Source: an uncultured Neglectibacter sp.
Lineage (GTDB): Bacteria > Bacillota > Clostridia > Oscillospirales > Acutalibacteraceae
Reading direction: 5' to 3'
Length of the DNA stretch: 64,000 nucleotides
NCBI GenBank assembly: GCA_904374805.1
Contig: CAJFEW010000001.1
Span: 1-64,000, forward strand
The notes under the pieces were generated by a model. It was not told the origin of the DNA, made no database searches, and saw only the letters and a list, made by a program, of their open reading frames with translations. Positions 39,000 through 47,275 of this stretch are shown piece by piece; within the stretch, counting starts at the first letter, position 1; every line of letters begins with the position of its first letter. Made by a program: the position numbers and the translations under genes.

Positions 39000-39360
39000 G
39001 AAAATGGGCTCTCCCTTGCCAAGCCCCGGGGAAGCTGGCAAAGAACGCACCTTTCTGCCGAAAGGCACCTTTTCCCTTCTTTCTTACAGGAAAAAAGCAA
39101 AGAATTGCGGGTGTTCCCCCGGAGCAAATCGCACCTGTTCTGACCGGCAGCCGGCATGGCGGCTTCTTGCCTGAGACCTGGGACGCGCGGCGCCCTCTGG
39201 AAGAGCACCAGCGAAGCGAGCGTCTCACCTGCCGGCTCGGGTGACGCAGCCCAGCGGGCTGCGTCCATCACCGACCGACGCGGCAGCGGAGACCGGTCCG
39301 GGACGGTCCCCACTGGGGACCAGGACCTAAAAGGGCGAAGGGTCCCCTCCGGGCACAGCC
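39000..39360. other. Intergenic region between purL and the tandem units
   Basis: About 360 bp without a gene. A perfect 10-bp stem GACGCAGCCC / GGGCTGCGTC lies at 39243-39265 and a 7-bp stem GGTCCCC / GGGGACC at 39305-39321, extended by outer GGTCC/GGACC pairs. Neither has a T-run, though they could slow transcription leaving purL. Otherwise nothing is recognised. Confidence 0.5.
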
Positions 39361-42300
39361 TTATTTAAAGTACTTCACACCGCTCTCGAACAGCAGCTGG
39401 TCCTTCTCGCCGGGAACATTCTTATACAGGTTTTCGCCCTTGCGCTCGGAGTGGCCCATCTTGCCCAGCACCCGGCCGTCCGGGCTGGTGATGCCTTCGA
39501 TGGCGCACACAGAGCCATTGGGGTTCCACTGGATATTCCCGCTGACCTGGCCGTCCGTGTCCACATACTGGGTGGCAACCTGGCCGTTTTCGATGAGCTT
39601 CTGCAAGGCCTTGCCGTCCGCCACAAACCGGCCCTCTCCGTGGGACACGGGCACAGTGAAGATGTCGCCGGCGTTCACGCCCGCCATCCAGGGGGACTTG
39701 ACACTGGTGACCCGGGTGTACACCATGCGGCTCACGTGGCGGCCCAAGGTGTTGAAGGTCAAGGTGGGGTCGTCCTCCTTGGGCTCAGTGATCTTGCCAT
39801 AGGGCACTAAACCCAGTTTGATCAGCGCCTGGAAGCCGTTGCAGATGCCCAGCATCAGGCCGTCCCGGGCCTCCAGCAAGTCGGTGACCGCCTGGGCAAT
39901 GCGGGGGTTGCGGAAGGTGGTGGCAATAAACTTGCCGGAGCCTTCGGGCTCGTCGCCGCCGGAGAAGCCGCCGGGCAGCATGACAATCTGGGCCCGGCGG
40001 ATGGCCTTCTCCATCCGGTCGATGGTCTCCTCGATGTCGGAGACGGACAGGTTCTTCACCACCAGGATCTCCGTCTCGGCGCCGGCCTTTTCAAAGGCCC
40101 GGGCGGAGTCGATCTCACAGTTGGTGCCGGGGAAGGCGGGAATGAACACCCGAGGCCGGGCTACCTTGATGGCCGGGGCCTTGTGCTCCCGCTTCTCCCA
40201 CAGGGGCACGTCCTTGGAGACCGGCACGGAATGGGCGTGGTTGGGGAAGATGTTCTCCAGAGTGCCCATCCAGGCCTGGCACAGCTCCTCCAGGGAGATG
40301 CGCTGGCCGTTCAGCTTCACATCCTCCTTGCTGGTGGTGTGGCCCAGGGGGATCACCGTCAGCGCCGGGTCGGTGGACAAGTCTGCCTCGCTGGAAAGTT
40401 CCACCACCAAGGCGCCCTCCTGGGGAGCGTACAAGGTCTCTTTGGACAGGCCCTCCCCAAAGCGGAAGCCAATCTTGGCCCCAAAACACATGCGCAGCAC
40501 CGCAGCCGCAGCGCCGCCCTCTCGGACTACGCCGGCGGAGACAATGTCCCCGCACTCCATGTGCAGCAGCACGGCCCGGTAATAGGCCTTCAGGGCCTCC
40601 CAATCGGGCATGCCGTCCTGGTCCTCCGGAATGGGCAGCAGCACAAAGGAGGAGCCGGGCTTCTTGGCGCAGGCAAACAGGGTTTTGCTGGCCTTGGTCA
40701 TGGACACGGCAAAGCTCACCAAGGTGGGGGGCACATCCAGCTGCTCAAAGGAGCCGGACATGCTGTCCTTTCCGCCGATGGAGGGAATGCCCATGCCCAA
40801 CTGGGCTTCCAAAGCGCCCAGCAGGGCGGCGGCGGGCTTGCCCCAGCGGGTGGGCACGTCGTGGAGCCGCTCAAAATACTCCTGGAAAGTGAGCCGGGCC
40901 TGCAGAGGATTGGCCCCCACGGCCGCCAGCTTGGAAAGGCTCTCCACCACGGCGTAGGCAGCGCCCTCAAAGGGGGAGTACCGGGCCACGCCGGGAATGT
41001 AGCCGTAGCTCATGGCGGTAGCGTCGTCGGTCTCCCCTTCCCGCAGGGGGATCTTGGCCACCATGGCCTCTTCGGGGGTCAGCTGGTACTCGCCGGAGAA
41101 GGGCATCAGCACCGTGGCGGCCCCAATGCTGGCGTCAAAGCGCTCGGACAATCCCTTTTGGCAGCAGACTTCCAGCCGGGCCATATTGGCCTTCAAAGCC
41201 TCCACGCCCTCCTTGTCCCGCAGGCAGGCGGGCACAGACTTCCGGTAGCTTTCCCCTTGGGGGGCGGAGATGGTGGCGTCCGCGTTCTGGGTGACGCCGT
41301 TGGTATCCAGGAACGCCCGGGACAGGTTGACAATCTCGTCGCCCCGCCACTCCATTTTCAGCCGGGGCTCTTCCGTCACCACAGCCACCACGGTGGCGTC
41401 CAGATTTTCTTCCCGGGCCTTTTTCTGGAAGACCTCCACATCTTCGGGGGCCAGCACCACAGCCATGCGCTCCTGGCTTTCGGAGATGGCCAGTTCGGTG
41501 CCATCCAAGCCCTCGTACTTCTTGGGCACTTTGTTCAGGTCGATGGACAGGCCCGGGGCCAGCTCGCCGATGGCCACGCACACGCCGCCTGCGCCGAAGT
41601 CGTTGCAGCGCTTAATCAGGGTGGAGACGCTGGGGTCTCGGAACAGCCGCTGGAGCTTCCGCTCTGTGGGGGGGTTGCCCTTCTGCACCTCGGCGCCGCA
41701 GACCTCCACGCTCTTTTCCGTATGGGCTTTACTGGAGCCGGTGGCCCCCCCAATGCCGTCCCGGCCGGTGGCCCCGCCCAGCAGCACAATCACATCGCCC
41801 GGGACAGGTTCCTCCCGGCGCACGTTGGCCTTGGGAGAGGCGCCGATCACCGCGCCGATCTCCAGGCGCTTGGCCACATAACCGGGGTCGTACAGCTCGG
41901 TGACCTGGCCGGTGGCCAAGCCGATCTGGTTACCGTAGGAAGAGTAGCCTGCAGCAGCCCCTGTGGTGATCTTCCGGCTGGGCAGCTTGCCGTGGAGGGT
42001 CTTTTCAAAGGGAACCGTGGGATCGCCGCTGCCGGTGACCCGCATGGCCTGGTATACATAGGACCGGCCGGAGAGGGGATCGCGGATGGCGCCGCCCAGG
42101 CAGGTGGCCGCGCCGCCGAAGGGCTCGATCTCCGTGGGATGGTTGTGGGTTTCGTTTTTAAACTGGATGAGCCAGGTCTCGGTCTTGCCGTCGATGGTGA
42201 CCGGGGCCTCAATGGAGCAGGCGTTGATCTCCTCGCTCACGTCCAAATCCGGCACCAGGCCCTTCTTCCGCAGGTACTTGCCGCCGATGGTGGCCATGTC

Positions 42301-43119
42301 CATGAGAGAGACAGGCTTCTCTTTGCCCTGGTACAGCTCTTCCCGCAGGGAAATGTAATCCTGCAGGGCCTTCTCCACCGCCTGGCTGAGGGCGCCCTTC
42401 TCCACATCGATTTTGTTCAACCGGGTAAGGAAGGTGGTGTGGCGGCAGTGGTCGCTCCAATAGGTGTCGATAACCCGCAGTTCCGTGACGGTGGGGTCCC
42501 GATGCTCCTGGTCCCGGAAGTAGTCCCGGCAGAACTCCAAATCGGACAGGGTCATGGCAAAGCCCATGGAGTCAAAGTACGCCTGCATCTGGGTCTTGTC
42601 CCAGCTGGTAAAGCCGGTGACCCGGGCCACGTCGGCAGGAACGTCCGCGCGCATCTCCAAGCTCTCGGGCTTTTCCAAAGAGGCCTGCCGGCTCTCCACC
42701 GGGTTGATCAGATACTGCTTGATCTTCTCAAACTCCTGGTCCGACACCTGGCCCTTCAGGCCGATGACTTTGGCGGTGGCCACCGCCGGGCGCTCTCCCT
42801 GGGTGAGCAGCTGCACGCACTGGGCGGCAGAATCCGCCCGCTGGTCGTATTGGCCAGGCAGATACTCCGTGGCAAACACCCGATACTCCTCCGGCAGACA
42901 GAAGTCCTCTCCGTAGACAGCGTCCATGGTGGGCTCGGAAAGCACCGTGCGGACCGCGGCTGCAAACTGCTCCTGGGACAGCCCGGACACATCGTACCGG
43001 TTGAGGATGCGCACCTCCTCTAACCCCTGCACGCCCAGGTTCCCCTGTAAATCCGCCTGCATCTGCTGGGCTTCGATGTTAAACCCCTGTTTTTTCTCTA
43101 CAAATACCCGTGTGACCAC
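39361..43119 (-). CDS. purL: Phosphoribosylformylglycinamidine synthase PurL (single chain)
   Basis: A 1252-residue FGAM synthase of the clostridial single-chain type. It has an N-terminal PurS-like part, two AIRS-type synthase modules (NKIDVEKGALSQAVEKAL, FKNETHNHPTEIEPFGGAATCLGG and DRHVS-like later segments), and a C-terminal glutaminase with nucleophile C in LGICNGFQ and the SHGEGRF histidine. It converts FGAR and glutamine to FGAM in purine synthesis. The start is GTG 43119 (VVTRVFVEKK) behind AAAGGTGG; the frame opens further up without a site. purC lies 4 kb away on the same strand, with alr and unrelated genes in between. Confidence 0.95.
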   Translation of the reverse strand: MVTRVFVEKKQGFNIEAQQMQADLQGNLGVQGLEEVRILNRYDVSGLSQEQFAAAVRTVLSEPTMDAVYGEDFCLPEEYRVFATEYLPGQYDQRADSAAQCVQLLTQGERPAVATAKVIGLKGQVSDQEFEKIKQYLINPVESRQASLEKPESLEMRADVPADVARVTGFTSWDKTQMQAYFDSMGFAMTLSDLEFCRDYFRDQEHRDPTVTELRVIDTYWSDHCRHTTFLTRLNKIDVEKGALSQAVEKALQDYISLREELYQGKEKPVSLMDMATIGGKYLRKKGLVPDLDVSEEINACSIEAPVTIDGKTETWLIQFKNETHNHPTEIEPFGGAATCLGGAIRDPLSGRSYVYQAMRVTGSGDPTVPFEKTLHGKLPSRKITTGAAAGYSSYGNQIGLATGQVTELYDPGYVAKRLEIGAVIGASPKANVRREEPVPGDVIVLLGGATGRDGIGGATGSSKAHTEKSVEVCGAEVQKGNPPTERKLQRLFRDPSVSTLIKRCNDFGAGGVCVAIGELAPGLSIDLNKVPKKYEGLDGTELAISESQERMAVVLAPEDVEVFQKKAREENLDATVVAVVTEEPRLKMEWRGDEIVNLSRAFLDTNGVTQNADATISAPQGESYRKSVPACLRDKEGVEALKANMARLEVCCQKGLSERFDASIGAATVLMPFSGEYQLTPEEAMVAKIPLREGETDDATAMSYGYIPGVARYSPFEGAAYAVVESLSKLAAVGANPLQARLTFQEYFERLHDVPTRWGKPAAALLGALEAQLGMGIPSIGGKDSMSGSFEQLDVPPTLVSFAVSMTKASKTLFACAKKPGSSFVLLPIPEDQDGMPDWEALKAYYRAVLLHMECGDIVSAGVVREGGAAAAVLRMCFGAKIGFRFGEGLSKETLYAPQEGALVVELSSEADLSTDPALTVIPLGHTTSKEDVKLNGQRISLEELCQAWMGTLENIFPNHAHSVPVSKDVPLWEKREHKAPAIKVARPRVFIPAFPGTNCEIDSARAFEKAGAETEILVVKNLSVSDIEETIDRMEKAIRRAQIVMLPGGFSGGDEPEGSGKFIATTFRNPRIAQAVTDLLEARDGLMLGICNGFQALIKLGLVPYGKITEPKEDDPTLTFNTLGRHVSRMVYTRVTSVKSPWMAGVNAGDIFTVPVSHGEGRFVADGKALQKLIENGQVATQYVDTDGQVSGNIQWNPNGSVCAIEGITSPDGRVLGKMGHSERKGENLYKNVPGEKDQLLFESGVKYFK

Positions 43120-43237
43120 TGTTGTACCACCTTTCTGTTTTTCTTGCTTTTCTACTGGACAATCAAGAAAAGAGCAAGGCCAAAAGCCGGGCAAACCACA
43201 CCCGCTGGCAAAGAAAACGGCCTCTTGTCATTACATC

Positions 43238-43266
43238 ATTGTAACACAAGGGGCCGGTTTAATAAA
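43238..43266 (-). promoter_or_regulatory. Possible promoter of purL
   Basis: On the minus strand TTTATT, a 17-bp spacer and TACAAT, about 120 bp before the start. No purine riboswitch or PurR box was recognised in the leader. Confidence 0.35.
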
Positions 43267-43274
43267 GCGGTTCT

Positions 43275-44570
43275 TCAAAGTTTTCTGTTTTTACGGATTT
43301 TCCGCAGATCCTGTGGAGATACACTGCCCATATCGCCAATGGACAGGGCCACGCTGTGCTGAATGGGCTTCCACTCAATGTTGCCGAACACCGCCGCCAA
43401 CATGGCAATGCCAAAGGTGAACACAAAGAAGGGGAAGGTAAAGGAATAGCGCACCAGCTTTTTGCGGGAGCAGTAAATCCGTTTGCCCTCCGTCAGCAGC
43501 GTGAGAAGGCCCATTACATACATGGTGATGTAGGAATTGGCCATGGAGGCCAGCACCGAGGCAAAGAAGATCCCCATCTCCTGACGGGCGGAGGTGATCC
43601 CCACCACAAACATGGCCCCGTTGAGCACAATGCTGCTCACAGTCAGCACCACGGCGGGAATGGTGCACATGAGCATGTCGTAGCAGGCAAAGCTTCCATC
43701 CGCCACCAAAGTTTTCACCATGCTGCCGCCCCGCTTGGCCACCACCTGCAGATACCCCTTCACCCACCGGGAACGCTGCACAATGGATTGCTTAAAGCTG
43801 GTGGGCTGCTCGTCGTACACAATGGCGTCGTGACAGTAGGCGATTTTCACGCCGCGGGCGGCCAGGTCCGCCGTGAATTCCAGGTCTTCCGTCAGAAGGA
43901 AGTATTCCCATCCGCCCAATTCGTCCAACAACTCCTGGGAGAACAGGAAGCCTGTGCCGGACACTGCACAGCTGGTGCCCAGGTAATCCCGGGGCCGGTT
44001 TAAATACTCCGACTCCCGCAGAAACCAGATGCCGTACCCGGCGGTGATCCAGTTGTCTCCAAAATTCTTTGTGTTCCGGTAGCCGGTCACCACCCGGTTT
44101 CCGTTGGAAAACACCTTGTTCATCTCGGTTATGTAGCGGGGATCCAGCAGGTTGTCCGCGTCAAAGACAAAGTACCCGTCGTAGTGCTCCTGGGGATATT
44201 CCTCCCGGATTTTTTCCAGCAGGAAGGCCAGGGCGAACCCCTTGCCCACCTGCACTTTATTCTGCCGCTGAAACACCCGCGCCCCGTGGGCAGCCGCAAT
44301 CGCGGCGGTGTCGTCGGTGCAGTTGTCCGCCACCACGTAGATGTCCACCAATTCTGCGGGATAGTCCTGGCCGCGGATGCTTTCGATCAGCTGGGCGATG
44401 ACAGCGCTCTCATTGCGCGCCGCAATTAAAACCCCATACCGGCACAGCTTCCGCGCGGTGAACACCCGCTTCTTCCGCAGCAAGCGCACCCCGGCGAATA
44501 TGGCCTGATACAAGTAACATGCCACAAACAAGGCCGCCAGAATAAAGTTAATAGCCGACAATGTTTTCAT
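43275..44570 (-). CDS. Processive-type GT2 glycosyltransferase (cellulose/hyaluronan synthase-like)
   Basis: A 431-residue membrane glycosyltransferase. One N-terminal span (residues 5-25) precedes a GT-A domain with the full set of processive motifs: ADNCTDD, the DxD in FDADN, TED in LLTEDLEFT, and QRSRWVKG (Q-x2-R-W). About three to four spans follow from residue 300. These motifs are those of synthases that build and extrude beta-linked polysaccharides, but the sugar is unknown and no partner gene is near. The ATG at 44570 lies behind GGGGAGGTGAG, directly after a palindrome. The last residues are basic (RKIRKNRKL). Confidence 0.82.
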   Translation of the reverse strand: MKTLSAINFILAALFVACYLYQAIFAGVRLLRKKRVFTARKLCRYGVLIAARNESAVIAQLIESIRGQDYPAELVDIYVVADNCTDDTAAIAAAHGARVFQRQNKVQVGKGFALAFLLEKIREEYPQEHYDGYFVFDADNLLDPRYITEMNKVFSNGNRVVTGYRNTKNFGDNWITAGYGIWFLRESEYLNRPRDYLGTSCAVSGTGFLFSQELLDELGGWEYFLLTEDLEFTADLAARGVKIAYCHDAIVYDEQPTSFKQSIVQRSRWVKGYLQVVAKRGGSMVKTLVADGSFACYDMLMCTIPAVVLTVSSIVLNGAMFVVGITSARQEMGIFFASVLASMANSYITMYVMGLLTLLTEGKRIYCSRKKLVRYSFTFPFFVFTFGIAMLAAVFGNIEWKPIQHSVALSIGDMGSVSPQDLRKIRKNRKL

Positions 44571-44583
44571 AAATCTCACCTCC

Positions 44584-44607
44584 CCTACTTTCCCGTGGGA
44601 AAGTAGG
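44584..44607 (-). repeat. Palindrome abutting the GT2 ribosome binding site
   Basis: Perfect 11-bp arms (CCTACTTTCCC / GGGAAAGTAGG) with a 2-nt centre. On the minus strand the second arm ends against the GGAGG of the ribosome binding site. Confidence 0.75.
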
Positions 44608-44783
44608 CAAACGCACATATTCCTCCGGGCCGCTCCCTGCGAGCCACCCGGTTTGCCACGTAGGGAAAACCGGCTCTTGCGGAAAGCCGTCCGGCCCCCG
44701 GTTCCCTGACGCCTTTTCCCCACCCCAGCTGTAGGGCGCGCCCCCGGCCTTCCGGCCGCGGAGACGTCCGCCCTCTGGAAGGG

Positions 44784-44812
44784 ACTATAGCAGCGTACTA
44801 CAGGGAGTTCAA
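44784..44812 (-). promoter_or_regulatory. Promoter of the GT2 gene
   Basis: On the minus strand TTGAAC, a 17-bp spacer and TATAGT. It implies a leader of about 200 nt containing the palindrome. Confidence 0.6.
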
Positions 44813-44963
44813 GCTTTTATAAACTTCCCTTTCGGGGACCTTTAGTATAGCACACCTCAAGGATATTGTGAACAAATTAAGTACAACACAACGATTTTCT
44901 TAAGATTCTCTTAACAATTTTGCCAACCAAGAAAAAAATCTCGTCTATTTTGAAAATTAGGGG

Positions 44964-44992
44964 TTGCAATTTTCGGAAAAATCGTGTACACT
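44964..44992 (+). promoter_or_regulatory. Promoter of tRNA-Val
   Basis: TTGCAA, a 17-bp spacer and TACACT, 19 bp before the mature tRNA. Confidence 0.75.
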
Positions 44993-45010
44993 AGTCAAGC
45001 AACAAAAAAT

Positions 45011-45087
45011 GGGCGCTTAGCTCAGCTGGCTAGAGCACCTGCTTGACGTGCAGGGGGTCAGCGGTTCAAGTCCGTTAGCGCCCACCA
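45011..45087 (+). tRNA. tRNA-Val (anticodon GAC)
   Basis: A full cloverleaf: acceptor GGGCGCT pairs with AGCGCCC, the anticodon stem CCTGC/GCAGG encloses TTGACGT with anticodon GAC, and the T loop has GGTTCAAGTCC. CCA is encoded at 45085-45087. Confidence 0.95.
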
Positions 45088-45118
45088 AAAAACACCACAC
45101 AGTTGTGTGGTGTTTTTT
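45088..45118 (+). terminator. Terminator of tRNA-Val
   Basis: A 10-bp stem AACACCACAC / GTGTGGTGTT with loop AGTT and a run of T. Confidence 0.9.
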
Positions 45119-45140
45119 ATTGCTGTCTTTAGGCTGAACA

Positions 45141-45174
45141 AACCCCCGCAAGGCCCAAAAGCCCTGCGGGGGTT
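45141..45174 (-). terminator. Terminator of the aldo/keto reductase gene
   Basis: A perfect 10-bp outer stem (AACCCCCGCA / TGCGGGGGTT). On the minus strand it is followed by TGTTCAGCC with few T residues but runs from GGGGGTTTG. Confidence 0.7.
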
Positions 45175-45206
45175 GCAAGCTATTTTCTTATGTATCCTAG
45201 GATGGA

Positions 45207-46325
45207 TCACTCCAACGCGGCGGCGGCTTTTTGCAGCTCCTCGATGATGGAGATGTGCTGGGGACACACACTCTCACATTGGCCGCACTGCACACAATCG
45301 CTGGCCTTCCCCTTGCCTCGCACGGCAAAGCCGTAATTGCCCTTGGCGCGCTCCAGGTTCCCATAGGTCAGGTTGGTATTCATAGCGCTGAACACGCTGG
45401 GAATGGGAATCCCCTGGGAACATCCCTTCATGCAGTACTGGCAGCTGGTGCAGGGAATGCTGGGCACGGCAGCCAGGGCTTCCCGAGCCTTGCCGATCAC
45501 CTCCAGCTCCTGGGGATCGAGGGGTGCAAAGTGCTTCATGGTCTCCAAATTTTCCTCCATCTGCTCCAGGGTGGACATGCCGGAAAGCACGGTAATGACC
45601 CCTTCCAGGGACGCAGCGAACCGCAGAGCCCAAGAGGGCAGGTTCTTGTCCGGCGCAGCGTCGCGGAGCACCTTGGCCACACTTTGAGGCGGATCGGCCA
45701 ACAGGCCGCCCTTGACCGGCTCCATGATGATCACCGGTTTGCCGTACTTGCGGGCCACTTCGTAGCACTTGCGGGATTGGACGCTGTCGTCCTCCCAGTC
45801 GGCGTAGTTGATCTGCAGCTGCACAAACTCCATCTCCGGGTGCTTTTGGAGGATCTCCTCCAGAACATCCGCTTTGTCGTGGAACGAAAAGCCCACATGC
45901 TTGAGCAGGCCCTTCTCCTTCATCTCCAGGGCATAGTCCCAAATGCCAAACCGGTCAAAGGCGGCCGTGCGGTCGTCGCCGCAGTTGTGCAGCAGGTAGA
46001 AATCAAAGTACCCTGCCCCGGTGCGCTGGAGCGAAGTCTGCAGCATGGCCTTGGCCTCTTCCGCTGTTGTGGGGCCCGCCCACGCAGGCAGCTTAGTGGC
46101 CAGCTGGAACTTTTCCCGGGGATAGCGGTCCACCAGGGCCGTCTTGATTGCCTCTTCCGATTTGCCCCCGATGTACCCGTAGGCGGTGTCGAAATAGGTG
46201 AACCCAGCTTCCAAAAACTTGTCCACCATCTGCTTGGTCTGCTCCACGTCCACTTCTTCTCCCAGCATGGGCAGGCGCATCAGGCCAAACCCCAGCTTGG
46301 GGATCTCTTTTCCCAAATAGTCCAT
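45207..46325 (-). CDS. Aldo/keto reductase with C-terminal [4Fe-4S] ferredoxin domain
   Basis: A 372-residue protein. The AKR barrel occupies about 1-270 (LGFGLMRLP, FDTAYGY with the active-site tyrosine, KLPAWAG lysine, LLHNCGDD histidine). The C-terminal 90 residues carry iron-sulfur motifs (CTSCQYCMKGCSQGIPIP and CVQCGQCESVCPQHI). This combination is common in anaerobes and lets electrons pass from ferredoxin or clusters; the substrate is unknown. The ATG at 46325 follows ACGGGAGGTTTTGT. A TetR regulator and a likely operator lie just upstream. Confidence 0.88.
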   Translation of the reverse strand: MDYLGKEIPKLGFGLMRLPMLGEEVDVEQTKQMVDKFLEAGFTYFDTAYGYIGGKSEEAIKTALVDRYPREKFQLATKLPAWAGPTTAEEAKAMLQTSLQRTGAGYFDFYLLHNCGDDRTAAFDRFGIWDYALEMKEKGLLKHVGFSFHDKADVLEEILQKHPEMEFVQLQINYADWEDDSVQSRKCYEVARKYGKPVIIMEPVKGGLLADPPQSVAKVLRDAAPDKNLPSWALRFAASLEGVITVLSGMSTLEQMEENLETMKHFAPLDPQELEVIGKAREALAAVPSIPCTSCQYCMKGCSQGIPIPSVFSAMNTNLTYGNLERAKGNYGFAVRGKGKASDCVQCGQCESVCPQHISIIEELQKAAAALE

Positions 46326-46496
46326 ACAAAACCTCCCGTTGGATTGCCCCGCTTGGGGGAGAGTCCTCCAGGCACGTTCGGGACAGCAAAAGCCGCTCCC
46401 TTTCGCCTGGATCAAACCGGTTGTGCGGGCGCAGGCTCGCACAGCCTGCACGCGATGCGGCACGGGGAAACGGCCTTCTCGTTCCGCACTGTGAAC

Positions 46497-46526
46497 AGTA
46501 TACCATAAAAAAGGAGAAATTGTAAA
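46497..46526 (-). promoter_or_regulatory. Promoter of the aldo/keto reductase gene
   Basis: On the minus strand TTTACA, an 18-bp spacer and TATACT. The -35 box lies inside the inverted repeat at 46520-46538. Confidence 0.6.
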
Positions 46527-46538
46527 TATTTTTTACAA
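46520..46538. promoter_or_regulatory. Likely TetR-family operator
   Basis: A perfect inverted repeat TTGTAAA-TATTT-TTTACAA overlapping the -35 box of the aldo/keto reductase promoter, immediately downstream of the TetR gene's stop. Confidence 0.55.
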
Positions 46539-46543
46539 GTCTT

Positions 46544-47104
46544 TCACAAATTCTTTTGCGGATCTCTCCTGTCCTGCAGCAATTTCTGCACATCCCGGCT
46601 GGCGGAAGCAATCACCTGCACAATCTGTTCCAACCCATAGGAGCGGTTTTCTTCCAGGGCGTAATAGCCCCCGTAAATCGCGTAACTCAAGGCAATGTTG
46701 GCCACGGGATCCTCCCGCAGGTCCGGCCGCCGTGCGAAGGCCAGCTCCTTGACGCCCCGCTGGATCTTTTGCACCAGGCCGGCTCCCCGTCCGTCGGAAA
46801 ACAGCACGTGGAGCAGGGCGTCCTGGGAGCAATATGCCAAAAAGAGCTCCCGGGTAAACCGCTCCGGATTGTCAAACAGGTCCTCCGGGTGGGTCAGGTT
46901 TTCCAGCACCGAGTCCAGCACCTGGTTTTCCAAAGCATCGGACAAGGCGTACAGGTCCTCATAGTGGTCGTAAAAGGTGGACTTGTGAATTTCCGCCCGC
47001 TGGCACAATTCCTTCACCGTGATTCTCTCCAGGGGCTTCTTGGCCCGCAGCTCCAGAAAAGCGCTGCGAATGGCACGTTCCGTTTTCGCAGTACGCAGGT
47101 CCAT
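46544..47104 (-). CDS. TetR family transcriptional regulator
   Basis: A 186-residue regulator. The N-terminal helix-turn-helix (RAIRSAFLELRAKKPLERIT, then VKELCQRAEIHKSTFYDHYE) is typical TetR/AcrR; the rest is an all-helical ligand domain. The ATG at 47104 follows GGGAAAGGAGAACC. The frame is open far upstream, but that is antisense to glgB. It precedes the ferredoxin-type aldo/keto reductase on the same strand with an operator-like repeat between, so it probably controls that gene. Confidence 0.88.
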   Translation of the reverse strand: MDLRTAKTERAIRSAFLELRAKKPLERITVKELCQRAEIHKSTFYDHYEDLYALSDALENQVLDSVLENLTHPEDLFDNPERFTRELFLAYCSQDALLHVLFSDGRGAGLVQKIQRGVKELAFARRPDLREDPVANIALSYAIYGGYYALEENRSYGLEQIVQVIASASRDVQKLLQDRRDPQKNL

Positions 47105-47201
47105 AGGTTCTCCTTTCCCCGACGATTTTTTCAAAGGGTCGTTTACGCAACCTTTTCCGGAAACCGCCGGTGGCGGGGACCTCCCCCGCCCTGTATACTC
47201 G

Positions 47202-47230
47202 ATTGTAGCAGGAAAACCGACGGTTGTCCA
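47202..47230 (-). promoter_or_regulatory. Promoter of the TetR gene
   Basis: On the minus strand TGGACA, a 17-bp spacer and TACAAT, about 100 bp before the start. Confidence 0.5.
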
Positions 47231-47275
47231 GAAACTTTCCCCGGTTTTCCCACGGCGGTCAGGAAAGGAGTTTAT

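Larger units (their letters stand above)
44571..45010. other. Intergenic region GT2 / tRNA-Val
   Basis: About 440 bp without a gene. It holds a palindrome (44584-44607), the GT2 promoter (44784-44812) and the tRNA promoter (44964-44992). The stretch 44820-44960 is AT-rich and otherwise blank. Confidence 0.6.

Noticed and set aside
40183..43023. A 946-codon open frame on the plus strand opposite purL
   Set aside because: It is antisense to a purL gene with intact motifs throughout; its composition (His, Gly, Gln rich) is what GC-rich antisense frames give.
43120..43274. Purine riboswitch in the purL leader
   Set aside because: The leader is short and I found neither the three-way junction nor the conserved loop sequences.
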